From: Bathynomus jamesi
Taxonomy: Eukaryota > Arthropoda > Malacostraca > Isopoda > Cirolanidae
Direction of reading: 5' to 3'
DNA: 64,000 nt
Assembly: GCA_023014485.1 (NCBI GenBank)
Contig: JAJOZX010003220.1
Location: 170,001 to 234,000, forward strand
Shown here: piece after piece, positions 44,163-56,454 of the stretch
Numbering within the stretch: position 1 is the stretch's first letter
Layout: every line of letters starts with the position of its first letter
Program-made: the position numbers and the translations under genes
The notes under the pieces: model-generated
What the model saw: the letters and a program-made list of their open reading frames with translations, nothing else
Told to the model about the DNA's origin: nothing
Database searches by the model: none

Positions 44163-44873
44163 TGCAAACCCAGAAGGAAAGAGAAAAACGATTCCAAGGC
44201 GTAGGTGTAGCTTTGAATACACGAAAGGCCTTGGAATGGTTTTTCTCTTTCCTTGTGGATTGCAGCATTATTCATTTCACGTGTTTTATTGTGAAATTCA
44301 TCCCATATATATATATAATATATATTATATATATATATCCTTCGGAAATCGATTTGCTGCAGGTTCTTGAAACAAGAGACATTCAACCTTGTCCTTTATA
44401 ACTGATCCAATGTGTTCACAGACGTTCAGGTCAGGAGAATTTCCTGGCCATTCTTCATTTCCAAAGAAATCGATCTCATGGTTCCGCAACAACTGTTGAG
44501 TGGCTAATGCCTTAAAGCAGTGGGCTTATCGTGCAGAAGTGTGACCTGATCGACATCCATAACATTGTTTGGGTTTCTTAGAAAAGGAATGACATGCTGG
44601 GATAGAATAATGTCACGAAAATACTGTCCATCTCAAATCTGACCATTTGGCTTCAGCACCCACATGAGCTTCTTTGCAGTGAACAAAACAAACACACCAA
44701 CACAGTCTCGACTTTTTAATAATTCGTGATAATGTTCATTGTCATCGATTTCATCTGGTGTTGTGGCCCACACTCGATCATTTTGGTAGTTAGGCCGACG
44801 TGTTACGTAAACAAAAAATTCATCGGAGACAGCTAAATGCATGAAATCATCCACATCCCAATCTTCAAGATAA

Positions 44874-46471
44874 CACTGGTCAACAAAGATTTTTCATCAG
44901 AGTAACATTTGTGGTGGCTGGGTAGCATTTTTCACGCTGATTCCAAAAACTGCATTCAGATTCTTTCTAGCACGTATAGTTTTTTTCAAGGAAGGCATAT
45001 ATAACTACACAGATTTAACCATTTTAAATAGGCAAAATACTAATATTTCAACATTTGATTGTGTTTATTTTATTGTTTTTTTAGTTTATTCATCTTATTG
45101 ATTTCAATTATCTTAATTATACATTTTATGTATTTCAGGTGTGAGCTTTTACGTCTAGCAGCATTGTGATTTCAGGCAACAACGCCGTGCTTTGTGTGTC
45201 AAAAGATCAGTCCAGTCCAGAACTTGTTGTGTCAAGTTGGTGTACTTTTTTTTGAATTTATAGTTTGCTCAGGTCAGTCAACATGCCTCGACAATGTAAG
45301 AATGACCCCTGAAAGCAGTTCTTTGCATAATGGAATATAATGCCATCCATCCCCATTGCCCATTCCGTCCATCTAAAGAGACATATGACAATATGGATAT
45401 ACTACTTAAGGCAATCAAAATACGACAGTCATCAATGGAATGTTTGTGGAGATCTAAAAGTTATAGGAATGCTTATGGGTATGCAGTCAGGATTCACAAA
45501 ATTTTGTTGTTCCTTTGCCTGTGGGACAGTCGCGCCACTATAGAACATTACACCAAAAGTGACTGGCCACTTAGGTATACATATGTCCCAGGGATAAGCA
45601 ATGTCCAGTCTGTCCCTTTAGTGGATCCCCAAAAGATCTATCTGCCACCTCTTCACATTAAACTTGGTTTAATGAAGAATTTTGTTAAAGCAATGGGTAA
45701 AGTCAATTCTGAAGGGTTCCAATACCTTTCAAGAAAATTTCCGAAGGTTACTGCAGCAAAATTGAAGGAAGGAATTTTTGTTGGGCCACAAATAAGGGAG
45801 GTTTTGAATGACACTGAATTTGAAAAAGTCCTAAGTCCGCTGGAATTGAAGGCTTGGCTGGCGTTCAAATGGATATGTGAAAACTTTCTTGGAAGCAACA
45901 AGTCACCTGCGTATAAGGATGGAGTCAAGAACCTCCTTGATGCCTTCAAAGAAAAGAGATGTCGAAGTGTCGAATGTCGTTAAAAATTCACTTCCTGCAT
46001 TCCCACTTAGATTTCTTTCCTGTAAACCTTGGTGCAGTGAGTGACGAGCAAGGAGAGCGCTTCCATCAAGATATTCAGATGATGGAGAAGCGCTACCAAG
46101 GATATTGGAATGAAAGCATGATGGCGGACCATTGTTGGATGCTGTATCGTGACAATACAGGCCAAATTTACAAAAGGAAATCACACTCACAGCGCTTTTA
46201 ATAAAATAATGTATATATTCTTTATTTATAAGTACATTGAATAAAGTATATGATGTATTTGTTGTTTAGCATTCCTAAGTGTGATCTATACATCCATAAA
46301 TTTTCTTATAGCAATATCAAAAACTTAAAAATATCAAAACCAGTGTATCTATATAACTATACGTGCTAGAAAAAAAATAAAACCAGATTCGGAATCAGCG
46401 CGAAACATGCATTAAGAAAAGTGTGATCATGTTTGTGATGAGGAAAAAAAGTTTCATTTTGTTGGCCAGTG
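44874..46471 (+). mobile_element. CACTA-like (CMC) transposon, copy 1
   Basis: It begins CACTGGTCAACAAAG and ends CTTTGTTGGCCAGTG-type sequence. The ends are imperfect inverted repeats of about 115 bp that both include AGCACGTATAGTT and CGCTGATTCC. A 3 bp TAA target duplication (44871-44873 and 46472-46474) is proved by the empty site AAGATAATGGGC in other units. CACTG ends and a 3 bp duplication fit the CACTA/EnSpm side of the CMC supergroup. It carries only the C-terminal part of its gene and so is non-autonomous. Confidence 0.85.
45327..46201 (+). pseudogene. CACTA-like element C-terminal ORF, copy 1, broken
   Basis: Same protein as in copy 3 (51775-52647), but with one-base changes near 45330 and 45415 and an insertion near 45955 (AGAGATGTCGAAGTG) that shift the frame. 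Readable landmarks: HYTKSDWPLRYTYVPG, PPLHIKLGLMKNFVKA and DEQGERFHQDI. Confidence 0.8.
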
Positions 46472-47308
46472 TAATGGGCAAGCCACATTCTGTCATCGAT
46501 GTTAAGTTGAGTTTTTCTTGGCTTTGGATGTTCATGCCAAGGCTTTAAACCTTGCCTATGACGGTACAGTCGAATGATCTCACCACTAACGATCTTTCCT
46601 CTCAACACTTCGATCTCTCTAGAAAGTTTAGCACAGCTGTTTTTCCGCTTACGTGTATCGCTTTCAATGATGTCCTTTGTTTCATGAGAGAGTGGCAAAT
46701 TTGGGCTTCCAGATTTGGTTGTATCCATTTCACATTCATCCAAAGTTTTATTCCAATTTCTTTTGACGAAGTCCTCACTTCTTCGCAACTTTTTGGCAAC
46801 CTTTGAACGTGTTATAAACGTGGCTCCAGCATGACGAGCTTCCCGAAATGTTATTGCTCGTATGCGATCTATCACACGTTGCCTCTCCGAATCACCAATT
46901 AATTGAGAAGCCATTATATTATCATTTTATCAGCTAGAGTAATTTTAATACCTGCAATAAATAAAGAATTTTTATATATTTTTATAATCACTAAAAACTA
47001 TTTCGATATAAGTAAACATGTAAGCTGCAAATGGGGGACTAAGTTTTTTTGGAACCCCTTATATAACTTACTTTAACTTTACTTATATCATTATTTACTT
47101 TAATCTTTGTCATTTATCAGGTTTTTCAATTCAAAGAATTGGTTTCAATTTCATTTCAATTTAGAAAAAGGGGGTGGGACATATGCAACGGGTAAGGGGG
47201 TGCGCATAGCGGTGTAATTACAGTATGTTGTTTAGGGGCCCTTAGGAAACTCCGAGCAGTGTGTAGAATAAGAATACAAAATTTCGACCTCTAATATATA
47301 TATATACA

Positions 47309-47350
<42 letters not shown>

Positions 47351-47493
47351 TGCAAACCCACAAGGAAAGAGAAAAACGATTCCAAGGCGTAGGTGTAGCT
47401 TTGAATACACGAAAGGCCTTGGAATCGTTTTTCTCTTTCCTTTGTGAATTTGCAGCATTTATTCATTTCACGTGTTTTATTGTGAAATTCATC

Positions 47494-47561
<68 letters not shown>

Positions 47562-48094
47562 TTCGAAAATCGATTTGCTGCAGGTTCTTGAAACAAGAGA
47601 CATACAACCTTGTCCTTTATAACTGATCCAATGTGTTCACAGACGTTCAGGTCAGGAGAATTTCCTGGCCATTCTTCATTTCCAAAGAAATCGATCTCAT
47701 GGTTCCGCAACAACTGTTGAGTGGCTAAACCCTTAAAGCAGTTGGCTTATCGTCCAGAAGTGTGACCTGATCGACATCCATAACATTGTTTGGGTTTCTT
47801 AGAAAAGGAATGACATGCTGGGATAGAATAATATCACGAAAATACTGTCCATCTCAAATCTGACCATTTGGCTTCAGCACCCACATGAGCTTCTTTGCAG
47901 TGAACAAAACAAACACACCAACACAGTCTGGACTTTTTAATAATTCGTGATAATGTTCATTGTCATCGATTTCATCTGGTGTTGTGGCCCACACTCGATC
48001 ATTTTGGTAGTTAGGCCGACGTGTTACGTAAACAAAAAATTCATCGGAGACAGCTAAATGCATGAAATCATCCACATCCCAATCTTCAAGATAA

Positions 48095-49687
48095 CACTGG
48101 TCAACAAAGATTTTTCATCAGAGTAACATTTGTGGTGGCTGGGTAGCATTTTTCACGCTGATTCCAAAACTGCATTCAGATTCTTTCTAGCACGTATAGT
48201 TTTCAAGATGAAGGCATATATATAACTACACAGATTTAACCATTTTAAATAGGCAAAATACTAATATTTCAACATTTGATTGTGTTTATTTTATTGTTTT
48301 TTTAGTTTATTCATCTTATTGATTTCAATTATCTTAATTATACATTTTATGTATTTCAGGTGTGAGCTTTTACGTCTAGCAGCATTGTGATTCAGGCAAC
48401 AACGCCGTGCTTTGTGTGTCAAAAGATCAGTCCAGTCCAAGAACTTGTTGTGTCAAGTTGGTGTACATTTTTTTTGAATTTATAGTTTGCTCAGGTCAGT
48501 CAACATGCCTCGACAATGTAAGAATGACCCCTGAAAGCAGTTCTTTTGCATAATGGTAATATAATGCCATCCATCCCCATTGCCCATTCCGTCCATCTAA
48601 AAGAGACATATGACAATATGGATATACTACTTAAGGCAATCAAATACGACAGTCATCAATGGAATGTTTGTGGAGATCTAAAAGTTATAGGAATGCTTAT
48701 GGGTATGCAGTCAGGATTCACAAAATTTTGTTGTTTCCTTTGCCTGTGGGACAGTCGCGCCACTATAGAACATTACACCAAAAGTGACTGGCCACTTAGG
48801 TATACATATGTCCCAGGGATAAGCAATGTCCAGTCTGTCCCTTTAGTGGATCCCCAAAAGATCTATCTGCCACCTCTTCACATTAAACTTGGTTTAATGA
48901 AGAATTTTGTTAAAGCAATGGGTAAAGTCAATTCTGAAGGGTTCCAATACCTTTCAAGAAAATTTCCGAAGGTTACTGCAGCAAAATTGAAGGAAGGAAT
49001 TTTGTTGGGCCACAAATAAGGGAGGTTTTGAATGACACTGAATTTGAAAAAGTCCTAAGTCCGCTGGAATTGAAGGCTTGGCTGGCGTTCAAATGGATAT
49101 GTGAAAACTTTCTTGGAAGCAACAAGTCACCTGCGTATAAGGATGGAGTCAAGAACCTCCTTGATGCCTTCAAAGAAATGGAGTGTCGAATGTCGTTAAA
49201 AATTCACTTCCTGCATTCCCACTTAGATTTCTTTCCTGAAAACCTTGGTGCAGTGAGTGACGAGCAAGGAGAGCGCTTCCATCAAGATATTCAGATGATG
49301 GAGAAGCGCTACCAAGGATATTGGAATGAAAGCATGATGGCGGACCATTGTTGGATGCTGTATCGTGACAATCCAGGCCAAATTTACAAAAGGAAATCAC
49401 ACTCACAGCGCTTTTAATAAAATAATGTATATATTCTTTATTTATAAGTACATTGAATAAAGTATATGATGTATTTGTTGTTTAGCATTCCTAAGTGTGA
49501 TCTATACATCCATAAATTTTCTTATAGCAATATCAAAAACTTAAAAATATCAAAACCAGTGTATCTATATAACTATACGTGCTAGAAAAAAAATAAAACC
49601 AGATTCGGAATCAGCGCGAAACATGCATTAAGAAAAGTGTGATCATGTTTGTGATGAGGAAAAAAAGTTTCATTTTGTTGGCCAGTG
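48095..49687 (+). mobile_element. CACTA-like transposon, copy 2
   Basis: A 1,593 bp copy with the same ends and the same TAA duplications (48092-48094, 49688-49690) in the same position of the unit. Its identity to copy 3 is very high, which indicates co-amplification and not a second insertion. Confidence 0.88.
48546..49417 (+). pseudogene. CACTA-like element C-terminal ORF, copy 2, frameshifted
   Basis: Identical in content to copy 3 except that one T is missing in the run at about 49002 (GGAATTTTGTTGG). This ends the first part at 49019, and the frame reopens at 49028-49417. A single homopolymer difference could be a sequencing error. Confidence 0.85.
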
Positions 49688-50524
49688 TAATGGGCAAGCC
49701 ACATTCTGTCATCGATGTTAAGTTGAGTTTTTCTTGGCTTTGGATGTTCATGCCAAGGCTTTAAACCTTGCCTATGACGGTACAGTCGAATGATCTCACC
49801 ACTAACGATCTTTCCTCTCAACACTTCGATCTCTCTAGAAAGTTTAGCACAGCTGTTTTTCCGCTTACGTGTATCGCTTTCAATGATGTCCTTTGTTTCA
49901 TGAGAGAGTGGCAAATTTGGGCTTCCAGATTTGGTTGTATCCATTTCACATTCATCCAAAGTTTTATTCCAATTTCTTTTGACGAAGTCCTCACTTCTTC
50001 GCAACTTTTTGGCAACCTTTGAACGTGTTATAAACGTGGCTCCAGCATGACGAGCTTCCCGAAATGTTATTGCTCGTATGCGATCTATCACACGTTGCCT
50101 CTCCGAATCACCAATTAATTGAGAAGCCATTATATTATCATTTTATCAGCTAGAGTAATTTTAATACCTGCAATAAATAAAGAATTTTTATATATTTTTA
50201 TAATCACTAAAAACTATTTCGATATAAGTAAACATGTAAGCTGCAAATGGGGGACTAAGTTTTTTTGGAACCCCTTATATAACTTACTTTAACTTTACTT
50301 ATATCATTATTTACTTTAATCTTTGTCATTTATCAGGTTTTTCAATTCAAAGAATTGGTTTCAATTTCATTTCAATTTAGAAAAAGGGGGTGGGACATAT
50401 GCAACGGGTAAGGGGGTGCGCATAGCGGTGTAATTACAGTATGTTGTTTAGGGGCCCTTAGGAAACTCCGAGCAGTGTGTAGAATAAGAATACAAAATTT
50501 CGACCTCTAATATATATATATACA

Positions 50525-50576
<52 letters not shown>

Positions 50577-50717
50577 TGCAACCCACAAGGAAAGAGAAAA
50601 ACGATTCCAAGGCGTAGGTGTAGCTTTGAATACACGAAAGGCCTTGGAATCGTTTTCTCTTTCCTTTGTGAATTTGCAGCATTTATTCATTTCACGTGTT
50701 TTATTGTGAAATTCATC

Positions 50718-50791
<74 letters not shown>

Positions 50792-51324
50792 TTCGAAAAT
50801 CGATTTGCTGCAGGTTCTTGAAACAAGAGACATACAACCTTGTCCTTTATAACTGATCCAATGTGTTCACAGACGTTCAGGTCAGGAGAATTTCCTGGCC
50901 ATTCTTCATTTCCAAAGAAATCGATCTCATGGTTCCGCAACAACTGTTGAGTGGCTAAACCCTTAAAGCAGTTGGCTTATCGTCCAGAAGTGTGACCTGA
51001 TCGACATCCATAACATTGTTTGGGTTTCTTAGAAAAGGAATGACATGCTGGGATAGAATAATATCACGAAAATACTGTCCATCTCAAATCTGACCATTTG
51101 GCTTCAGCACCCACATGAGCTTCTTTGCAGTGAACAAAACAAACACACCAACACAGTCTGGACTTTTTAATAATTCGTGATAATGTTCATTGTCATCGAT
51201 TTCATCTGGTGTTGTGGCCCACACTCGATCATTTTGGTAGTTAGGCCGACGTGTTACGTAAACAAAAAATTCATCGGAGACAGCTAAATGCATGAAATCA
51301 TCCACATCCCAATCTTCAAGATAA

Positions 51325-52917
51325 CACTGGTCAACAAAGATTTTTCATCAGAGTAACATTTGTGGTGGCTGGATAGCATTTTTCACGCTGATTCCAAAAC
51401 TGCATTCAGATTCTTTCTAGCACGTATAGTTTTCAAGATGAAGGCATATATATAACTACACAGATTTAACCATTTTAAATAGGCAAAATACTAATATTTC
51501 AACATTTGATTGTGTTTATTTTATTGTTTTTTTAGTTTATTCATCTTATTGATTTCAATTATCTTAATTATACATTTTATTTATTTCAGGTGTGAGCTTT
51601 TACGTCTAGCAGCATTGTGATTCAGGCAAAACGCCGTGCTTTGTGTGTCAAAAGATCAGTCCAGTCCAAGAACTTGTTGTGTCAAGTTGGTGTACATTTT
51701 TTTTGAATTTATAGTTTGCTCAGGTCAGTCAACATGCCTCGACAATGTAAGAATGACCCCTGAAAGCAGTTCTTTTGCATAATGGTAATATAATGCCATC
51801 CATCCCCATTGCCCATTCCGTCCATCTAAAAGAGACATATGACAATATGGATATACTACTTAAGGCAATCAAATACGACAGTCATCAATGGAATGTTTGT
51901 GGAGATCTAAAAGTTATAGGAATGCTTATGGGTATGCAGTCAGGATTCACAAAATTTTGTTGTTTCCTTTGCCTGTGGGACAGTCGCGCCACTATAGAAC
52001 ATTACACCAAAAGTGACTGGCCACTTAGGTATACATATGTCCCAGGGATAAGCAATGTCCAGTCTGTCCCTTTAGTGGATCCCCAAAAGATCTATCTGCC
52101 ACCTCTTCACATTAAACTTGGTTTAATGAAGAATTTTGTTAAAGCAATGGGTAAAGTCAATTCTGAAGGGTTCCAATACCTTTCAAGAAAATTTCCGAAG
52201 GTTACTGCAGCAAAATTGAAGGAAGGAATTTTTGTTGGGCCACAAATAAGGGAGGTTTTGAATGACACTGAATTTGAAAAAGTCCTAAGTCCGCTGGAAT
52301 TGAAGGCTTGGCTGGCGTTCAAATGGATATGTGAAAACTTTCTTGGAAGCAACAAGTCACCTGCGTATAAGGATGGAGTCAAGAACCTCCTTGATGCCTT
52401 CAAAGAAATGGAGTGTCGAATGTCGTTAAAAATTCACTTCCTGCATTCCCACTTAGATTTCTTTCCTGAAAACCTTGGTGCAGTGAGTGACGAGCAAGGA
52501 GAGCGCTTCCATCAAGATATTCAGATGATGGAGAAGCGCTACCAAGGATATTGGAATGAAAGCATGATGGCGGACCATTGTTGGATGCTGTATCGTGACA
52601 ATCCAGGCCAAATTTACAAAAGGAAATCACACTCACAGCGCTTTTAATAAAATAATGTATATATTCTTTATTTATAAGTACATTGAATAAAGTATATGAT
52701 GTATTTGTTGTTTAGCATTCCTAAGTGTGATCTATACATCCATAAATTTTCTTATAGCAATATCAAAAACTTAAAAATATCAAAACCAATGTATCTATAT
52801 AACTATACGTGCTAGAAAAAAAATAAAACCAGATTCGGAATCAGCGCGAAACATGCATTAAGAAAAGTGTGATCATGTTTGTGATGAGGAAAAAAAGTTT
52901 CATTTTGTTGGCCAGTG
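51325..52917 (+). mobile_element. CACTA-like transposon, copy 3
   Basis: A 1,593 bp copy with the same ends and TAA duplications (51322-51324, 52918-52920). The internal gene is unbroken. The upstream part contains a splice acceptor-like TTTATTTCAG at about 51580. Confidence 0.88.
51775..52647 (+). CDS. CACTA-like element protein, C-terminal part, intact frame (290 codons)
   Basis: The frame opens after an in-frame TGA near 51757. The first codon counted is TTG, and the first ATG is at about 51793. Content: FTKFCCFLCLWDSRA (Cys-rich), HYTKSDWPLRYTY, QSVPLVDPQKIYLPPLHIKLGLMKNFVKA, GPQIREVLND, and a C-terminal SDEQGERFHQDIQMMEKRYQGYW with conserved His/Asp/Glu residues. It matches a large family of multi-copy arthropod proteins that I know only as uncharacterised, transposon-borne genes. 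The N-terminal half of such proteins is missing, so it is probably a remnant, not a working transposase. Confidence 0.7.
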   Translation: MHNGNIMPSIPIAHSVHLKETYDNMDILLKAIKYDSHQWNVCGDLKVIGMLMGMQSGFTKFCCFLCLWDSRATIEHYTKSDWPLRYTYVPGISNVQSVPLVDPQKIYLPPLHIKLGLMKNFVKAMGKVNSEGFQYLSRKFPKVTAAKLKEGIFVGPQIREVLNDTEFEKVLSPLELKAWLAFKWICENFLGSNKSPAYKDGVKNLLDAFKEMECRMSLKIHFLHSHLDFFPENLGAVSDEQGERFHQDIQMMEKRYQGYWNESMMADHCWMLYRDNPGQIYKRKSHSQRF

Positions 52918-54220
52918 TAATGGGCAAGCCACATTCTGTCATCGATGTTAAGTTGAGTTTTTCTTGGCTTTGGATGTTCATGCCAAGGCTTTAAACCTTG
53001 CCTATGACGGTACAGTCGAATGATCTCACCACTAACGATCTTTCCTCTCAACACTTCGATCTCTCTAGAAAGTTTAGCACAGCTGTTTTTCCGCTTACGT
53101 GTATCGCTTTCAATGATGTCCTTTGTTTCATGAGAGAGTGGCAAATTTGGGCTTCCAGATTTGGTTGTATCCATTTCACATTCATCCAAAGTTTTATTCC
53201 AATTTCTTTTGACGAAGTCCTCACTTCTTCGCAACTTTTTGGCAACCTTTGAACGTGTTATAAACGTGGCTCCAGCATGACGAGCTTCCCGAAATGTTAT
53301 TGCTCGTATGCGATCTATCACACGTTGCCTCTCCGAATCACCAATTAATTGAGAAGCCATTATATTATCATTTTATCAGCTAGAGTAATTTTAATACCTG
53401 CAATAAATAAAGAATTTTATATATTTTTATAATCACTAAAAACTATTTCGATATAAGTAAACATGTAAGCTGCAAATGGGGGCCTAAGGTTTTTTGGAAC
53501 CCCTTATATAACTTACTTTAACTTTACTTATATCATTATTTACTTTAATCTTTGTCATTTATCAGGTTTTTTAATTCAAAGAATTGGTTTCAATTTCATT
53601 TCAATTTAGAAAAAGGGGGGGGGGGACATATGCAACGGGTAAGGGGGTGCGCATAGCGGTGTAATTACAGTATGTTGTTTAGGGGCGCTAAGGAAACTCC
53701 GAGCAGTGTGTAGAATAAAATACAAAATTTCGACCTCTAATATATATATATACACACACTATATATATTATATATATATAATATTTAGGAGAAATCCAAT
53801 GACAAGGAGAAATGTAAATGCCATGAAAAGTCTTCTTTATTGCGCAACGTTTCGAGCAATACGCTCATCTTCAGGCTGTTTAATAACAATGTGAAATTAA
53901 AATCAATATTGAATGAAAAACAAACAGAAATTTCTATAACCTATTCGTAAAGACAAATTTTAAAAGACTGAGAAAAGAGGGTTAAGTTCTAAGTTATACA
54001 GATTTACATATAAAAATTAAGAAGTTATTTTTAAATACATGTAGTAAATGTGAAATTAATACACTGGAAAAATTACCAATAGTACACTGGAACAATGGAG
54101 CTATCTACCTTACACAGCAGTATCCGAGGCCGACTAATTTGAGCAGAGGAAACGGGAACGAAGGATGGCGAGGGAGATAGTGGAAGGAGGGATTATAAGG
54201 AATTGGGGAAGGAGGAGGGA

Positions 54221-54889
54221 TCATAGCAAATTGAGAGGGACGGACGATGAGTCAACATTCAGACTAGGGGACAATGCTTTAATGAAAAGGGATTCTAAAA
54301 TTCTTAGTGAGTTGGGACAAGTATTACAACCAAGAATTTTAAAATTGTCTAAAGTGACATCAATTTTGCATTTGATGCTATGTTCACGAATACTCGAGGC
54401 TTCCTTAGTTTTTAAAATTTTACCTGTTCGGCCACTTATTCCCATATGCGAATAAAATCTAGCCCTGAGAGAGCGAACAGTGCTGCCGATGTAATTCCCA
54501 AGGAGACACCTGGGGCAGGTAAATAAATATACAACACCGCTACGCAACGAGTCAGGGGTTCGATCCTTCGCTGAGAAAAAGCTACCTAAAGACGTTTTAT
54601 TAATAAATATGATGCGGAAATCAGTATGATAAAAAAATTTCCTTAACAATTTTGTAAATTTAAGCTTAAATTCCTTATTCAAGGGACCCATTTCAGGTAC
54701 CAAGAAATATTTTATATCCTTCGGCACTGTAATACATGGAAGTTGAGGGCTATAAACATTATTTAAGAAGGATCTAATTAGTTTGTCTACATATTGAACA
54801 GGAAAACTATTATTAGTAAAGTATGATCTTAGATTATTAAATTCATCATTAAGTAAGGTAAAATTAGAGGTCAAATATAACGTATACAA
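54221..54889 (-). pseudogene. Penelope RT C-terminus plus GIY-YIG, minus copy (222 codons)
   Basis: The frame is open but starts within the protein. It covers an alpha-helical thumb/linker (NLRSYFTNNSFPVQYVDKLI), the KDIKYFLVPEMG segment, and the GIY-YIG endonuclease (VVYLFTCPRC, NYIGSTVRSLRARFYSHMG). It ends SVPLNLL. Reverse transcriptase catalytic motifs are absent because of 5' truncation. The sequence differs from the plus copy by one residue in the readable part (KCKIDV against KCNIDV). Confidence 0.85.
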
Positions 54890-55728
54890 TGGAAACTGAG
54901 CAAAATGGCTCCCTCCCCTTCTTAGATCTTTTAATTTCGAAAAACGGTGATTCTATTACTACATCAGTTTATAGGAAACCCACTTTCACTGGTTTGGGCA
55001 TGAATTTTTTTAGTTTTACTGATTTCAACTATAAGATGTCTTGTATTAAAACTCTCCTGTTCAGAGGATATAATTTGACCTCTAATTTTACCTTACTTAA
55101 TGATGAATTTAATAATCTAAGATCATACTTTACTAATAATAGTTTTCCTGTTCAATATGTAGACAAACTAATTAGATCCTTCTTAAATAATGTTTATAGC
55201 CCTCAACTTCCATGTATTACAGTGCCGAAGGATATAAAATATTTCTTGGTACCTGAAATGGGTCCCTTGAATAAGGAATTTAAGCTTAAATTTACAAAAT
55301 TGTTAAGGAAATTTTTTTATCATACTGATTTCCGCATCATATTTATTAATAAAACGTCTTTAGGTAGCTTTTTCTCAGCGAAGGATCGAACCCCTGACTC
55401 GTTGCGTAGCGGTGTTGTATATTTATTTACCTGCCCCAGGTGTCTCCTTGGGAATTACATCGGCAGCACTGTTCGCTCTCTCAGGGCTAGATTTTATTCG
55501 CATATGGGAATAAGTGGCCGAACAGGTAAAATTTTAAAAACTAAGGAAGCCTCGAGTATTCGTGAACATAGCATCAAATGCAATATTGATGTCACTTTAG
55601 ACAATTTTAAAATTCTTGGTTGTAATACTTGTCCCAACTCACTAAGAATTTTAGAATCCCTTTTCATTAAAGCATTGTCCCCTAGTCTGAATGTTGACTC
55701 ATCGTCCGTCCCTCTCAATTTGCTATGA
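54889..55728 (+). pseudogene. Penelope RT C-terminus plus GIY-YIG, plus copy (279 codons)
   Basis: It extends about 60 codons further upstream than the minus copy: EQNGSLPFLDLLISKNGDS and SVYRKPTFTG are the final reverse transcriptase motifs before the linker. The GIY-YIG domain follows (residues about 165-255). In Penelope elements the endonuclease nicks DNA to prime reverse transcription by the fused polymerase. The catalytic palm (YxDD) lies upstream and is lost, so this is a truncated relic with an intact endonuclease frame. Confidence 0.88.
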
Positions 55729-56198
55729 TCCCTCCTCCTTCCCCAATTCCTTATAATCCCTCCTTCCCCTATCTCCCTCGCCATCCTTCGTTCCCGTTTC
55801 CTCTGCTCAAATTAGTCGGCCTCTGATACTGCTGTGTAAGGTAGATAGCTCCATTGTTCCAGTGTACTATTGGTAATTTTTCCAGTGTATTAATTTCACA
55901 TTTACTACATGTATTTAAAAATAACTTCTTAATTTTTATATGTAAATCTGTATAACTTAGAACTTAACCCTCTTTTCTCAGTCTTTTAAAATTTGTCTTT
56001 ACGAATAGGTTATAGAAATTTCTGTTTGTTTTTCATTCAATATTGATTTTAATTTCACATTGTTATTAAACAGCCTGAAGATGAGCGTATTGCTCGAAAC
56101 GTTGCGCAATAAAGAAGACTTTTCATGGCATTTACATTTCTCCTTGTCATTAGATTTCTCCTAAATATTAAATTGAAGCTCTGTAGAAGCAACCCGCA

Positions 56199-56251
<53 letters not shown>

Positions 56252-56392
56252 TGCAAACTCACAAGGAAAGAGAAAAACGATTCCAAGGCGTAGGTGTAGC
56301 TTTGAATACACGAAAGGCCTTGGAATCGTTTTTCTCTTTCCTTGTGGATTGCAGCATTTATTCATTTCACGTGTTTTATTGTGAAATTCATC

Positions 56393-56452
<60 letters not shown>

Positions 56453-56454
<2 letters not shown>

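Larger units (their letters stand above)
44339..46914 (-). pseudogene. Array unit 6 transposase, split by CACTA-like insertion
   Basis: The C-terminal part (44339-44873) and N-terminal part (46472-46914) are separated by the element at 44874-46471. The insertion lies within the WLAHYLEDW segment. The N-terminal part carries a set of changes (SKVAKK instead of the TAG, GSPNLPLSHE, SDTRKRK) shared only with units 7 and 8. Confidence 0.88.
47560..50130 (-). pseudogene. Array unit 7 transposase, split by CACTA-like insertion
   Basis: The C-terminal part is 47560-48094 and the N-terminal part 49688-50130. It carries the same SKVAKK/GSPNLPLSHE variant set as units 6 and 8. The insertion site is identical to units 6 and 8, so these units arose by duplication of the composite. 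Confidence 0.88.
50790..53360 (-). pseudogene. Array unit 8 transposase, split by CACTA-like insertion
   Basis: The C-terminal part is 50790-51324 and the N-terminal part 52918-53360. Variant set as in units 6 and 7. The 5' flank to its right carries the older GGGGGCCTAAGG form, so the right boundary of the 3.2 kb amplification lies near 53400. Confidence 0.88.
53779..56170. mobile_element. Penelope-like element, head-to-head dimer 2 (1,097 bp arms)
   Basis: Arms 53779-54875 (minus) and 55074-56170 (plus) are near-perfect inverted copies with a 198 bp spacer that belongs to the plus copy only. Each arm runs from the reverse transcriptase C-terminus through GIY-YIG and 3' UTR to the tail CCTGAAGATGAGCG..CTCGAAACG ... 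TCTCCTAAATATTA. Both copies are 5'-truncated and joined at their 5' sides. The dimer sits in (TA)n between unit 8 and the following palindrome. Confidence 0.9.

Noticed and set aside
45340..45543. Second ORF overlapping the CACTA-like gene, copy 1
   Set aside because: It is the same gene read in the frame created by small indels, not a separate gene.
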